The notes: generated from the sequence alone by a model not told the origin. Shown: positions 1 to 8,538, numbered from the stretch's first letter. The stretch is 22,555 nucleotides of DNA from UBA4735 sp035935465 (GCA_035935465.1 DASYXA010000121.1:1-22555); one strand, 5' to 3'. Numbers and translations: made by a program.

Positions 1-1
1 T

Positions 2-304
2 ACGGTCTTCCGGATCGCCGTTCACGCGATCGTGCCCATCGACGTGAGCGACACCCAGTGCGGGGGCAAGATGTACACCGCGGAGGCGGCGAAGGATCTC
101 TTCCGGCGCTCGAGGCTGGACGGCTTCGCCTTCGACGCCGAGGTCCTGTTCATCGCCCGACAGCGGGGCTACCGGGTCGTCGAGACGCCGGTCGAGATCC
201 ACCAGCGCGCCCGCACCAGCGTCTCGTTCCTCCGCGACACGCCCGCGATGCTCCGCGACCTCGTGCGGATCCGCTGGAACAGCCTCCGCGGGCGCTACCG
301 ATGA
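2..304 (+). CDS. Glycosyltransferase family 2 (DPM1/ALG5-like), C-terminal part
   Basis: The gene enters from the left edge, so only the last 100 codons are visible. The signature is a DTQCGGK motif followed by an LF...GFAFDAEVLFIA block and a GYRVVETPVEI block. This order is typical of the C-terminal half of polyprenyl-phosphate glycosyltransferases of the dolichol-phosphate mannosyltransferase/ALG5 type, which move a sugar from a nucleotide donor to a lipid carrier at the inner face of the membrane. The nucleotide-binding DXD part lies outside the window, so donor and acceptor cannot be read. The stop overlaps the next start (ATGA), which suggests translational coupling with the deacetylase. 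The family call is firm; the substrate is unknown. Confidence 0.85.
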   Translation, partial: TVFRIAVHAIVPIDVSDTQCGGKMYTAEAAKDLFRRSRLDGFAFDAEVLFIARQRGYRVVETPVEIHQRARTSVSFLRDTPAMLRDLVRIRWNSLRGRYR

Positions 305-1098
305 ACGGCCTCATCGTCGGGGCCGACGACCTCGGCCTCTCGCCAGGCGTCACCCGGGGCATCCTCGACGCGCACCGCGACGGCGTGGTCCGCTCAGCGT
401 CGCTCCTCGTGACGTTCGCCGCCGGGCAGGAGGCCGCGAACTTCGCGCGAGCCGAGCCCGGCCTCGAGGTCGGCCTGCACCTCGATCTCGTCGGCGGCAC
501 GCCGGCCAGCGATCCGGCGGAGATCCGGTCCCTGGTCGATGCCGACGGGCGCTTCCACCGGCTCGCGCAGTTCACCGGGCGGCTGGTGAGCGGCCGGATC
601 CGGCTCGCCGAGATCGCCGCCGAGATCCGCGCGCAGGCCGCGCGGGCGCGCGAGTGGGGGATCGAGCCGCGGGCCTGGGACTCGCACCGCCACACCCATC
701 TGATGCCACCGGTGAGCATCGTCGTGGCCGCGATCGCCCGCGAGGAGGGTGTCCGGTACCTGCGCCGCGCCCGCCCGCCGCGCCTCGCGGCGACCGTGAA
801 GGCGCAGCTCCTGGGAGCCGCGACCGTCGTCTCGACGCTCGCGCAGCGCGGCGTCCCCGGCAACGACTGGTTCGTCGACCTCACGGCGCTGCCGAAGCGG
901 CCCGATCCGGCGTCGGTCGCGCTCTACGCGGCGTATCCGGGGCTCGGCGAGATCGTCGCGCATCCCGGCCATCCGGACGAGGCGCTGACGGCGACCGGCG
1001 ACGCGCTCACGCTGCGCCGCTTCGACGACCTCGCGGTCCTCACCGACCCGCTCCTGCGAAGCGCGTTCGGCGACACGATCCGCTGGCGGGTGGAGTGA
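301..1098 (+). CDS. ChbG/HpnK (YdjC)-family carbohydrate deacetylase
   Basis: A 265-residue protein of the YdjC/ChbG/HpnK family, metal-dependent hydrolases that remove N-acetyl groups from amino sugars such as chitooligosaccharides or GlcNAc-hopanoids. The expected metal and catalytic motifs are present in order: ADDLG (Asp10), GLHLDL (His60), DSHRHTH (His131 and His133) and a late HPGHPD. I chose the ATG at 301 because it overlaps the preceding stop as ATGA and places ADDLG at residues 8-12, as in the family. The reading frame is open further upstream, but that part only shadows the glycosyltransferase. With a glycosyltransferase before it and a methyltransferase after it, a role in tailoring an amino sugar on a lipid or surface glycan is likely; that part is inference. 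Confidence 0.88.
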   Translation: MNGLIVGADDLGLSPGVTRGILDAHRDGVVRSASLLVTFAAGQEAANFARAEPGLEVGLHLDLVGGTPASDPAEIRSLVDADGRFHRLAQFTGRLVSGRIRLAEIAAEIRAQAARAREWGIEPRAWDSHRHTHLMPPVSIVVAAIAREEGVRYLRRARPPRLAATVKAQLLGAATVVSTLAQRGVPGNDWFVDLTALPKRPDPASVALYAAYPGLGEIVAHPGHPDEALTATGDALTLRRFDDLAVLTDPLLRSAFGDTIRWRVE

Positions 1099-1778
1099 CG
1101 GCGATGCGCGGAGGCAGGACCACCGCGGCGCTCGAGCGCGCGGTGCACCGCTACCGCGCCGCGCCGCTGCTCGCCCGGACCCTGGTGCACGGGCGTGCGT
1201 TCCTGGCGGACCTCGCGTTCATCGACCGCTACGTGCCGCGCCACGGGTTCGTCGTCGACCTCGGCTCCGGGCACGGCCTGTTCGCCAACCTGCTCGTCGA
1301 GGCGGCGCCGGGCCGCCGGGTCCTCGGGATCGACAGCGACGAGCGGAAGATCGCGATCGCCCGCGCGACGGTCCAGGGGCGCGAGGAGCTCCGGTTCGAG
1401 GTGGGGGACATCGTCCACGAGGCCCTGCCGAAGTGCGATGCGATCACGATCGTCGACGTCCTCTATCTCCTGCCGCCGGCGGACCAGGAGGCGGTGCTGC
1501 GCAAGGCCGCGGGCGCGCTCGCCGAGAACGCGCCGCTCGTCGTGAAGTCCCAGGAACGCTCGCCGAGCCCGCGCTATGCCCTCACCTACGCCCAGGAGCT
1601 CGTGGCGACCGCCCTTGGCCTGACCCGGAGCAGGGCCCGGCGGTTCCACTTCCTGGCCCGCGGCGAGGCCATCGCGATGTTCGAACGGGCGGGATTCCTC
1701 GTCGACGTGATCGACATGCCCACCCGGGCGTACACCGACGTCGTCTACCTCGCCCGGAAAGCCTCGGCGAGCCGATAA
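1095..1778 (+). CDS. Class I SAM-dependent methyltransferase
   Basis: A Rossmann-fold methyltransferase of about 225 residues. Motif I is VVDLGSGHGLFA, followed by an acidic cofactor-binding turn (VLGIDSD) and a VGDI segment. The middle of the protein carries IVDVLYLLPP, a motif IV-like strand, and the end has a FERAGF helix and a final strand common in small-molecule methyltransferases. GTG at 1095 overlaps the deacetylase stop as GTGA, a junction style used throughout this window; ATG at 1104 is an equally possible start three codons later. The substrate cannot be inferred from the sequence. The context points to methylation of a lipid-linked sugar or isoprenoid product. Confidence 0.82.
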   Translation: MTAMRGGRTTAALERAVHRYRAAPLLARTLVHGRAFLADLAFIDRYVPRHGFVVDLGSGHGLFANLLVEAAPGRRVLGIDSDERKIAIARATVQGREELRFEVGDIVHEALPKCDAITIVDVLYLLPPADQEAVLRKAAGALAENAPLVVKSQERSPSPRYALTYAQELVATALGLTRSRARRFHFLARGEAIAMFERAGFLVDVIDMPTRAYTDVVYLARKASASR

Positions 1779-1779
1779 T
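1774..1779 (+). promoter_or_regulatory. -10-like element (GATAAT) for a leaderless udg transcript
   Basis: GATAAT matches the TATAAT consensus at five of six positions and ends 7 nt before the GTG of the uracil-DNA glycosylase gene, the spacing expected for a leaderless mRNA. It overlaps the stop codon of the upstream methyltransferase. I see no good -35 hexamer at 16-18 bp. If real, it heads the long operon that follows. Confidence 0.5.
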
Positions 1780-1786
1780 CAACGCC

Positions 1787-2404
1787 GTGGACGACACGCT
1801 GGTCGCGCTGGCTGATGAGATCCGAGCCTGCACCGCCTGCCCGCTCCACCGGAGCGCCAAGCAGGCCGTGCCCGGCGAGGGCAGCGCGGAGTCGGGCATC
1901 CTCTTCCTCGGCGAGGCGCCCGGCTACAACGAGGACGTCCAGGGCCGGCCGTTCGTCGGCGCCGCGGGCCAGCTGCTCGACCAGCTGCTCGCCGGCATCG
2001 GGCTCGACCGCGGCAAGGTCTTCATCACCAACGTCGTGCGCCATCGCCCGCCCGAGAACCGCGATCCGCTCCCCGAGGAGGTGGCCGCGTGCCACGTCTG
2101 GTTCGAGCGGCACCTCGCGGCGCTCAAGCCGAAGGTCGTCGTGACGTTGGGTCGGCACGCCATGTACAAGTTCTTTCCCGGCGAATCCATCTCGCGCGTC
2201 CACGGACGCGCACGAAAGAAGGACGGCATCACCATCTTCCCGGTCTTCCACCCCGCGGCCGCGCTCCATCAGCCAGCCCTGCGCTCCGATCTCGAGAAGG
2301 ACTTCCAGGCGCTCGCGGCGTTCCTCCAGAGCACCCCGCGCCCCGCGCCGCCCGCGCCGGAGGCTCCGAAGAAGCCGGCCGAGCAGATGACCCTCCTTGG
2401 CTAG
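1787..2404 (+). CDS. Family 4 uracil-DNA glycosylase
   Basis: A 205-residue uracil-DNA glycosylase that would excise uracil from DNA after cytosine deamination or misincorporation, starting base excision repair. Family 4 hallmarks are visible: an N-terminal CTAC pair (Cys15, Cys18), GEAPGYNED (residues 42-50), the ITNVV...RPPENRDP segment (80-94), Cys102, and the HPAAAL motif (His155). Family 4 enzymes normally hold a 4Fe-4S cluster with four cysteines. Here the third expected ligand, usually in a KCRPP context, is His86 (RHRPP). The last 20 or so residues are Pro/Ala/Lys-rich and end in QMTLLG, which resembles a beta-clamp-binding peptide; that is only suggestive. The GTG start follows a leaderless-type -10 box, and the 3' end overlaps RNase J by 8 nt. 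Confidence 0.9.
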   Translation: MDDTLVALADEIRACTACPLHRSAKQAVPGEGSAESGILFLGEAPGYNEDVQGRPFVGAAGQLLDQLLAGIGLDRGKVFITNVVRHRPPENRDPLPEEVAACHVWFERHLAALKPKVVVTLGRHAMYKFFPGESISRVHGRARKKDGITIFPVFHPAAALHQPALRSDLEKDFQALAAFLQSTPRPAPPAPEAPKKPAEQMTLLG

Positions 2405-4061
2405 CCCGGTGCGGGTCATCCCGCTCGGCGGCGTCGGCGAGATCGGCAAGAACATGATGGTCATCGAGCAGGGCAACGACATCGTCCTGGTCGATGCCGG
2501 CCTCATGTTCCCGGACGAGCAGATGCTCGGCATCGACATCGTCATCCCCGACATCCGCTACCTGCGCGAGCGCAAGGACAAGGTGAAGGGCATCCTCATC
2601 ACGCACGCGCACGAGGACCACATCGGCGCGCTTCCGTACGTCCTGCGCGACTTCCCGAGCGTGCCGATCCACGGCACGAAGCTCTCGCTCGGCCTCATCA
2701 AGACGAAGCTGCGCGAGCACAAGCTCGCCGAGCGCACCCTCTTCCGCGAGATCGAGCCGGGCACGCCGTTCAGCATCGGCGCGTTCCGCTGCGACTCCTA
2801 CTACGTCTGCCACAGCATCCCCGACGCCGTCGGCGTGACCATCGAGACCGCGCAGGGGACCATCGTCCACTCGGGCGACTGGAAGTTCGATCACACCCCG
2901 GTCGACGGCCGCCAGACGGACTTCGCGCGCCTCGCGACGATCGCCGCGAAGGGCGTGCTCCTGCTGCTGTCGGACTCGACGCGCGCGGAGGTCCCGGGCT
3001 ACACGCCATCCGAGCAGCACGTCGGCGAGATCTTCGACGGCATCATGTCGCGCGCCCAGGGGCGCGTGATCACCACGACATTCGCCTCCAACATCTCGCG
3101 GATCAAGCAGATCGTCGACATCGCGCACGGCTGGGGCCGGCGCACGGCGATCATCGGCCGCTCGATGGAGAACTACACGAAGACCGCGCGCGAGCTCGGG
3201 TACCTCGAGTATCCGGAAGGCGCCATCGTGCACCCGGCCGAGATCGGGAAATTCCCCGACAACGAGCTCTGCATCATCACCACCGGCAGCCAGGGCGAGC
3301 CGACGAGCGCGCTGTCGCGCATGGCCCTCGGCGACCACCGCCACGTCGCCGTGAAGGAGGGCGACACCGTCGTCATGTCGTCCAACCCGATCCCCGGCAA
3401 CGAGGAGCTCGTGAGCCGCACGGTGGACAACCTGTTCAAGCTCGGGGCGGAGGTCGTGTACGACACGGCCTCGCGGCCGCACGTGTCCGGCCACGCGAGC
3501 CAGGAGGAGCTGAAGCTGCTCCTCAACATCCTCCAGCCCACGCACTTCGTGCCGATCCACGGCGAGTACCGGATGCTCGTCCGCCACGCGCGGATGGCGA
3601 TCGACGTCGGCGTGGACGCGGACAAGTCGTTCATCATCACGAACGGCGACGTGCTCGAGATCAATGACCGCGGTGCCAAGGTGGGGGAGCACGTCAACTC
3701 GGGGCAGGTGTACGTCGACGGCCTCGGCGTCGGGGACGTGAGCCAGTCCGTCATGCGCGACCGCGTCTCCATCGGTAACGAGGGTGTGCTTCTCGTCGTC
3801 GTCACCATCGACCAGCAGACCGGCGCCGTCGTCGCTGGGCCGGACATCACGACCCGCGGCTTCGTGCCCGAGAGCGACGCGACCGGGCTCCTCGACGAGG
3901 CGAAGCAGAAGGTCCTCGAGGGTCTCGCCCAGGCGCAGACCGGCCCGCACTTCGCGGAGGCGTCGGCATTGAAGGACGCGATCCACGAGAGCCTGAGCTC
4001 GTTCCTCTACGACCGCACGAAGCGCCGGCCGATGGTGCTGCCGGTCATCATGCAGGTCTGA
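2397..4061 (+). CDS. rnj: Ribonuclease J
   Basis: A 554-residue metallo-beta-lactamase/beta-CASP ribonuclease, the usual length for RNase J, which combines endonuclease and 5'-3' exonuclease activity in RNA maturation and decay. The zinc-binding HAHEDH motif is at residues 70-75, followed by a CHSIPDAVG block, SGDWKFDH near residue 159, the beta-CASP region (SDSTRAEVPGYT and TTFASNISRI), and the late HVSGHAS and IHGEYRML motifs. The C-terminal domain (about 450-554) is present. I chose TTG at 2397, which overlaps the glycosylase gene; GTG at 2409 is an alternative that would drop four residues. The stop shares one base with the ftsK start (TGATG), so the two are likely coupled. Confidence 0.95.
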   Translation: MASPVRVIPLGGVGEIGKNMMVIEQGNDIVLVDAGLMFPDEQMLGIDIVIPDIRYLRERKDKVKGILITHAHEDHIGALPYVLRDFPSVPIHGTKLSLGLIKTKLREHKLAERTLFREIEPGTPFSIGAFRCDSYYVCHSIPDAVGVTIETAQGTIVHSGDWKFDHTPVDGRQTDFARLATIAAKGVLLLLSDSTRAEVPGYTPSEQHVGEIFDGIMSRAQGRVITTTFASNISRIKQIVDIAHGWGRRTAIIGRSMENYTKTARELGYLEYPEGAIVHPAEIGKFPDNELCIITTGSQGEPTSALSRMALGDHRHVAVKEGDTVVMSSNPIPGNEELVSRTVDNLFKLGAEVVYDTASRPHVSGHASQEELKLLLNILQPTHFVPIHGEYRMLVRHARMAIDVGVDADKSFIITNGDVLEINDRGAKVGEHVNSGQVYVDGLGVGDVSQSVMRDRVSIGNEGVLLVVVTIDQQTGAVVAGPDITTRGFVPESDATGLLDEAKQKVLEGLAQAQTGPHFAEASALKDAIHESLSSFLYDRTKRRPMVLPVIMQV

Positions 4062-6283
4062 TGGCGAGGAAGACCGCCGTTCGCAAGACCTCGAGCCGCC
4101 GCGACGCCACCCCCGGGGCGCGGCTGCGGGCCGAAGTCAGGGACCACATCATCGGCGTCGCGCTCGGGCTGTTCGGCCTCCTCTCGGTGGTCGCGCTCGT
4201 CGCGGGGGGCGGCTCGGTCCTCGCGTGGTGGCGCTCCGTCATGACCGGCGTCCTCGGCTGGGGCGCGATCCTCGTCCCACTCGCGTTCTTCATCGCGGCC
4301 GCGGTCGTGTGGCGCCGCGCGCTCGCGCAGCGGCTTCTCCTGCCGGGCATCGGGGTCGTACTCGTGGTCCTCGCGCTGCTGGCGCTGGCCGACGTCGCGA
4401 CCGGCAATGGCGGCTGGCTCGGCCGGGCCCTCGGCTCGGCTTCGACCAGCACGCTCGGCAACGCCGGCGGGATCATCGTCTTGCTCGCGGTGTTCGCGAT
4501 CGGCGTGGTGATCGCCGCGAACCGCACGCTCCAGGAGCTCGCCCGGCCGGCCCTCGACCGCCGCCCGCAATTCGCGTTCCGGCCCGGTCAGAGCCTGCCC
4601 GGAGGCACCACGCGGAGCAGCGAGTGGAGCACCGCGGCCGTGCGGGCGGGCCCGGCTGTGCCGGCCCCGCCCGAGCCCCCTTCAGAGGTCAAGATCAACA
4701 TGGATCAAGAGCGTCCGGTGCGAAAGCCGGTGAAGCCGGTCGCGCAGCAGGAAGTGCTGCCGCTGCCGGAGCAGATCGCCCCGCCGGCGGGCGCGCTCGC
4801 CGGACTGCCCTCGGCGATGCTCGTCGCCGAGGGCGTCATGCACGCCGACCCGCCGGACGTTCCCTGGCAGCTGCCGTCGCTCGACCTGCTCGAGGAAGGC
4901 TCCGCGGCGCGCTCGGGGAAGGATGAGGTGATGCGCAACACGCGCGTCATCGAGGAGACCCTCGCGCACTTCAACATCGTGGCCAAGGTCGTCGAGGTGA
5001 GCGTCGGTCCCGTCGTGACGCGCTACGAGCTCAAGCCGGCCGCGGGGGTGAAGCTCTCGCGGATCGAGGCCCTCGACAGCGATCTGTCGCTCGCGCTCGC
5101 GGCCCGCACGCTGCGGATCGAGGCGCCGGTGCCGGGCAAGAGCGTCGTCGGCATCGAGGTCCCGAACCTCGCGATCGGCATGGTGACCCTCAGGGACGTC
5201 GCCGAGACCGCGATGTTCAAGGACGCGAGCTCGAAGCTCACGGTCGCGCTCGGCCGCGACGTCTCCGGCTCGCCGATCGTCGCCGACCTCGCGAAGCTCC
5301 CGCACCTGCTCATCGCCGGCCAGACCGGCTCGGGGAAGAGCGTCTCGATCAATTCGATCATCTGCAGCCTGCTGCTGACCGCGACGCCCGATGATGTCAG
5401 GCTGATCCTGGCCGATCCGAAGCGCGTCGAGCTCGCCGGCTTCAACAACATCCCGCACCTGGTCGTGCCCGTCGTCACGGATCACGACAAGATCCTCAAC
5501 GCCCTCTACTGGGCGGTCGGGGAGATGGACCGGCGCTACCGGCTCTTCGCGCGCGCGACCGCGCGGAACATCGACGCGTACAACGCGGTGCGCAGCGGGC
5601 CGGACCGCGTGCCCTACATCGTGCTCATCGTGGACGAGCTCGCCGATCTCATGATGTCCGCACCGATCCAGGTGGAGAAGGCGATCACCCGGCTGGCGCA
5701 GCTCGCGCGCGCCACCGGCATCCACCTCGTCGTCGCGACGCAGCGACCCTCGGTGGACGTGATCACCGGCCTCATCAAGGCGAACATCCCGGCCCGCATC
5801 GCCTTCGCGACCGCGTCGGCGGTCGACTCGCGGACGATCCTCGACATGAGCGGCGCCGAAAAGCTCCTCGGCCGCGGCGACATGCTCGTCCTGCCGCCGG
5901 ATGTCCCGAAGCCGATCCGGGCCCAGGGCGTCTTCGTGTCCGACCGGGAGATCGAGACCGTGACCCGCCACTGGAAGATGCAGCGTGACCCGAAGTACAG
6001 GCTCGAGATCCTCGAGGACCAGGACCGCGCCAAGCAGCGCGAAGACGGCGGCGACTCCGACATCGAGGATGACCGTTACGACGAGGCCGTGGACATCGTC
6101 CGCCGCGCCGGTCAGGCCTCGGTCTCGATGCTCCAGCGGAAGATGACCATCGGGTTCGCCCGCGCCGGCCGGCTCATCGACATCATGGAGCAGGAGGGTG
6201 TCATCGGACCTTCGGTCGGACCGGGGAAGATGCGGACGGTTTACGGCGCGCGGCCGACCGCGCCGGCCGGGGACGATGCGTAG
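4061..6283 (+). CDS. ftsK: FtsK/SpoIIIE-type DNA translocase
   Basis: A 740-residue membrane-anchored DNA pump that would clear and segregate chromosomal DNA at the division septum. Four N-terminal transmembrane helices lie at about 29-50, 62-84, 92-112 and 134-153. A short Pro/Ala-rich linker (about 160-260) leads to the motor: the alpha/beta domain (FNIVAKVVEVSVGPVVTRYE region), Walker A GQTGSGKS near residue 420, DPKRVEL, Walker B VLIVDELADLMM near 520, and VVATQRPSVDVITG. The last roughly 70 residues form a winged-helix gamma domain (YDEAVDIVRRAGQASVSMLQ onward) that in this family reads polar DNA motifs. The ATG shares a base with the RNase J stop. The linker is short compared with proteobacterial FtsK, so this is closer to the SpoIIIE form. 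Confidence 0.95.
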   Translation: MARKTAVRKTSSRRDATPGARLRAEVRDHIIGVALGLFGLLSVVALVAGGGSVLAWWRSVMTGVLGWGAILVPLAFFIAAAVVWRRALAQRLLLPGIGVVLVVLALLALADVATGNGGWLGRALGSASTSTLGNAGGIIVLLAVFAIGVVIAANRTLQELARPALDRRPQFAFRPGQSLPGGTTRSSEWSTAAVRAGPAVPAPPEPPSEVKINMDQERPVRKPVKPVAQQEVLPLPEQIAPPAGALAGLPSAMLVAEGVMHADPPDVPWQLPSLDLLEEGSAARSGKDEVMRNTRVIEETLAHFNIVAKVVEVSVGPVVTRYELKPAAGVKLSRIEALDSDLSLALAARTLRIEAPVPGKSVVGIEVPNLAIGMVTLRDVAETAMFKDASSKLTVALGRDVSGSPIVADLAKLPHLLIAGQTGSGKSVSINSIICSLLLTATPDDVRLILADPKRVELAGFNNIPHLVVPVVTDHDKILNALYWAVGEMDRRYRLFARATARNIDAYNAVRSGPDRVPYIVLIVDELADLMMSAPIQVEKAITRLAQLARATGIHLVVATQRPSVDVITGLIKANIPARIAFATASAVDSRTILDMSGAEKLLGRGDMLVLPPDVPKPIRAQGVFVSDREIETVTRHWKMQRDPKYRLEILEDQDRAKQREDGGDSDIEDDRYDEAVDIVRRAGQASVSMLQRKMTIGFARAGRLIDIMEQEGVIGPSVGPGKMRTVYGARPTAPAGDDA

Positions 6284-7449
6284 TGGCCCGCCTCGGTGAC
6301 GCGCTTCGGCTGCACCGCGAGCAGATGGGCGTGACCATGGAGCAGGCTGCCGAGGACACCCGGATCCGCGAGAAGTTCCTGCAGGCGATCGAGAGCGGGG
6401 ACTACCAGTCGCTCCCGGGCACGGTCTACACGAAGGGCTTCCTGCGCAACTACGCGCAGTACCTGAACCTCGACCCCGAGGAGATGCTCGCCCTCTACAC
6501 CGGCGAGCGCGGCGGCGCGGACCCTGCCCGCACGTTCGCGCCGATGAAGCCGCTCGTGAAGCGGAGCTTCATCTTCACGCCGACGGTCCTCGTGCCGGTC
6601 GTCGTCCTCGCCGGCATCCTCCTGTTCCTCGGGTACATCTACTACCAGTTCACGAACTTCGCCGTGGCGCCGCACGTCGACATCACCGACCCACCGGGCG
6701 ACGCGGTCTCGCAGGTCGCGGAGTACACCGTGAAGGGCAAGACGAACCCCGAGGGCCGGATCACCGTCCGCGTGTCGCCTGGGCTCGACACGATCAACGA
6801 CGTGCGCCCGGCGAAGGACGGTACGTTCAGCGTCACCGTCCCGCTCAAGCCGGGCCCGAACCATGTCGAGGTGCAGGTGCTCGATCCCGCCGGAAAGCTG
6901 GCCCAGGCGTCGCGGACGATCCAGCTGAGCCCGGCCGTGTCGAACGACCCGCAGGCACCCCGGCTCATCATCGAGCAGCCGGCGAACGGCGGCACGTACA
7001 CCAACGCGCCGGTGACGGTCTCCGGCCGCGTCGACCGGTCGGTGGCGAGCGTGACCGTGAACGGCGCTCCGGCGACCATCGGGAGCGATCTCACGTTCAC
7101 CCTGACGGTGAGCTTCGTCGCCGGTCCGCAGACCGTCCGCGTCGTGGCGAAGACGGCGACCGGCGCGGACGTGCAGGAGACCCGCGCGATCGCCGTCGCG
7201 TACACCGCAGCGGTCGTGACGGTGCGCATCACGGGAGGCGAGGCCTGGATCGCCGCGACCGTCGACGGCGCGCAGGCGCCGGGGACGAACAAGGTCGTTC
7301 CCAGCGGGCAGGTGCTCACCTTCACCGGGAAGACCGTCACCGTGCGCTCCGGCAACGCGGGGACGACGTACCTCGCATTCAACGGGCAGGACCTCGGCAA
7401 GATGGGGGAGGTGGGGCAGGTGACGGAGCGCTCGTTCAGCTCGCCGTGA
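6283..7449 (+). CDS. RodZ-like HTH/DUF4115 membrane protein with Ig-like repeats
   Basis: A 388-residue protein with an N-terminal RodZ-type helix-turn-helix (about 1-70: GDALRLHREQMGVTMEQAA, then DTRIREKFLQAIESGDY and the PGTVYTKGFLRNYAQYL stretch). One transmembrane helix follows at about 98-121, with basic residues before it, so the N-terminus should be cytoplasmic. Outside are two tandem beta-sandwich repeats (about 128-206 and 210-292) resembling bacterial Ig-like or glucodextranase-B modules, then a C-terminal DUF4115-like domain ending in AFNGQDLGKMGEVGQ. RodZ links MreB to the wall elongation machinery in other bacteria; the Ig-like insertion is not in the E. coli protein. GTG overlaps the ftsK stop by one base (TAGTG). 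The family is firm; the shape-determining role here is inference. Confidence 0.85.
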   Translation: MARLGDALRLHREQMGVTMEQAAEDTRIREKFLQAIESGDYQSLPGTVYTKGFLRNYAQYLNLDPEEMLALYTGERGGADPARTFAPMKPLVKRSFIFTPTVLVPVVVLAGILLFLGYIYYQFTNFAVAPHVDITDPPGDAVSQVAEYTVKGKTNPEGRITVRVSPGLDTINDVRPAKDGTFSVTVPLKPGPNHVEVQVLDPAGKLAQASRTIQLSPAVSNDPQAPRLIIEQPANGGTYTNAPVTVSGRVDRSVASVTVNGAPATIGSDLTFTLTVSFVAGPQTVRVVAKTATGADVQETRAIAVAYTAAVVTVRITGGEAWIAATVDGAQAPGTNKVVPSGQVLTFTGKTVTVRSGNAGTTYLAFNGQDLGKMGEVGQVTERSFSSP

Positions 7450-8048
7450 CGTTCAATCTCCCGCTCGCCCTCGTCTACGCGCGGATCCTCGCCGTGGTGC
7501 CGATCGTGCTGCTCGTGCAGGCGGGCGACGAGCGGAGCGCGACCTGGGCGTTCTTCATCTTCTGCCTCGCGGCGCTCTCGGACGCCGTCGACGGTCGGCT
7601 GGCGCGACGCCGGGGCCAGGTCACCCGGCTCGGAACGTTCCTCGACCCGCTCGCCGACAAGCTCCTCGTCATCGGGACGCTCATCCCGCTCCAGGCCGCG
7701 GGACTCGTGCCGGCCTGGATCGTCGTCGTCATCGTCGCGCGCGAGCTCGCGGTGACGAACCTCCGGGCGATCGCGTCGGCCCGCGGGTACAGCGTCGGCG
7801 CGAGCGTGTCGGGCAAGGTGAAGACGCTGTTCCAGACCTGCGCCTCCGCGGGCCTGCTGCTCCTGCTCGCCGTGCCGTCGCTGCCGCTCGCCGACCTCGC
7901 GTATTCGTTGCTCAGCGCGGCCGTCGCGCTCACGGTGTTCTCGGGCGCCGACTACCTGTGGAAGGCGTCGTTCGCGATCGCCGGCCGTGGCGTGCCGGAG
8001 CGCTGGCGCCTGAAGCCCCGTGAAGGCGCCCGCACGCGTGCCCGCTAA
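7446..8048 (+). CDS. pgsA: CDP-alcohol phosphatidyltransferase, probable PgsA
   Basis: A 200-residue integral membrane enzyme that most likely makes phosphatidylglycerophosphate from CDP-diacylglycerol and glycerol 3-phosphate. The CDP-alcohol phosphotransferase signature, D-x2-DG-x2-AR-x8-G-x3-D-x3-D, is complete: DAVDGRLARRR, then LGTFLDPLADK. About five hydrophobic helices surround it, and KTLFQT, common in PgsA, follows. The GTG start overlaps the RodZ-like stop as GTGA. PgsA next to RodZ, FtsK and CinA is a known neighbourhood in several Gram-positive-type and Chloroflexota genomes, which supports PgsA over a phosphatidylinositol or cardiolipin synthase of the same superfamily. Confidence 0.9.
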   Translation: MTFNLPLALVYARILAVVPIVLLVQAGDERSATWAFFIFCLAALSDAVDGRLARRRGQVTRLGTFLDPLADKLLVIGTLIPLQAAGLVPAWIVVVIVARELAVTNLRAIASARGYSVGASVSGKVKTLFQTCASAGLLLLLAVPSLPLADLAYSLLSAAVALTVFSGADYLWKASFAIAGRGVPERWRLKPREGARTRAR

Positions 8049-8538
8049 GGCGCCGACCTATCCGGAGCTCGCGGCGCGGATGAAGACCGTCCATCCGACG
8101 CTGCGCCGCAAGAAGCTCACCGTGGCCGTGGCCGAGTCGTGCACCGGGGGACTGCTCGGGGCGATCCTCACCGAGCACTCCGGGTCGAGCGACTACTTCC
8201 GCGGCGGCCTGGAGGTCTACTCCGACGACGCGAAGACCGTGCTCGCCGACGTGCCGCCGCAGCTCATCCACGCGCACGGCGCCGTCTCCTCGGTCGTGGC
8301 CGCAGCGCTCGCGCGGGGGGCCCGGAAGACGCTCGGCGCGAAGATCGGCCTCGGCATCACGGGCATCGCCGGCCCGACCGGAGCGACGCCGGGGAAGCCC
8401 GTCGGCCTCGTGTACATCGCCATCGACGGGCCGACGCTCCAGACGGTGAAGAAGAAGCAATGGGCCTTCGACCGCGCAGGGAACCGGCTCGCGAGCGTCG
8501 GCGTCGCCCTCGACCTGCTCGCGGAGGCGATCGGGTGA
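8020..8538 (+). CDS. CinA C-terminal domain protein (nicotinamide-nucleotide amidase, PncC-type)
   Basis: A 172-residue stand-alone CinA C-terminal domain, which in characterised members deamidates nicotinamide mononucleotide to nicotinate mononucleotide in NAD recycling. The signature VAESCTGGLLGA is at residues 37-48, then a GGLEVYSDDAK segment, a VSSVVAAALARGAR helix and GITGIAGPTGATPGKPVGLV. The N-terminal molybdopterin-like domain of full-length CinA is absent, so this is the short PncC form. The GTG at 8020 gives a 29-nt overlap with pgsA; GTG at 8038 would reduce this to 11 nt and removes only six residues, so the exact start is open. The stop overlaps the next gene as GTGA. Confidence 0.9.
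   Translation: MKAPARVPAKAPTYPELAARMKTVHPTLRRKKLTVAVAESCTGGLLGAILTEHSGSSDYFRGGLEVYSDDAKTVLADVPPQLIHAHGAVSSVVAAALARGARKTLGAKIGLGITGIAGPTGATPGKPVGLVYIAIDGPTLQTVKKKQWAFDRAGNRLASVGVALDLLAEAIG

Noticed and set aside
2229..3986. 585-codon open frame on the minus strand opposite RNase J
   Set aside because: RNase J motifs on the plus strand are complete; the antisense product is a repetitive Arg/Asp/Val mixture.
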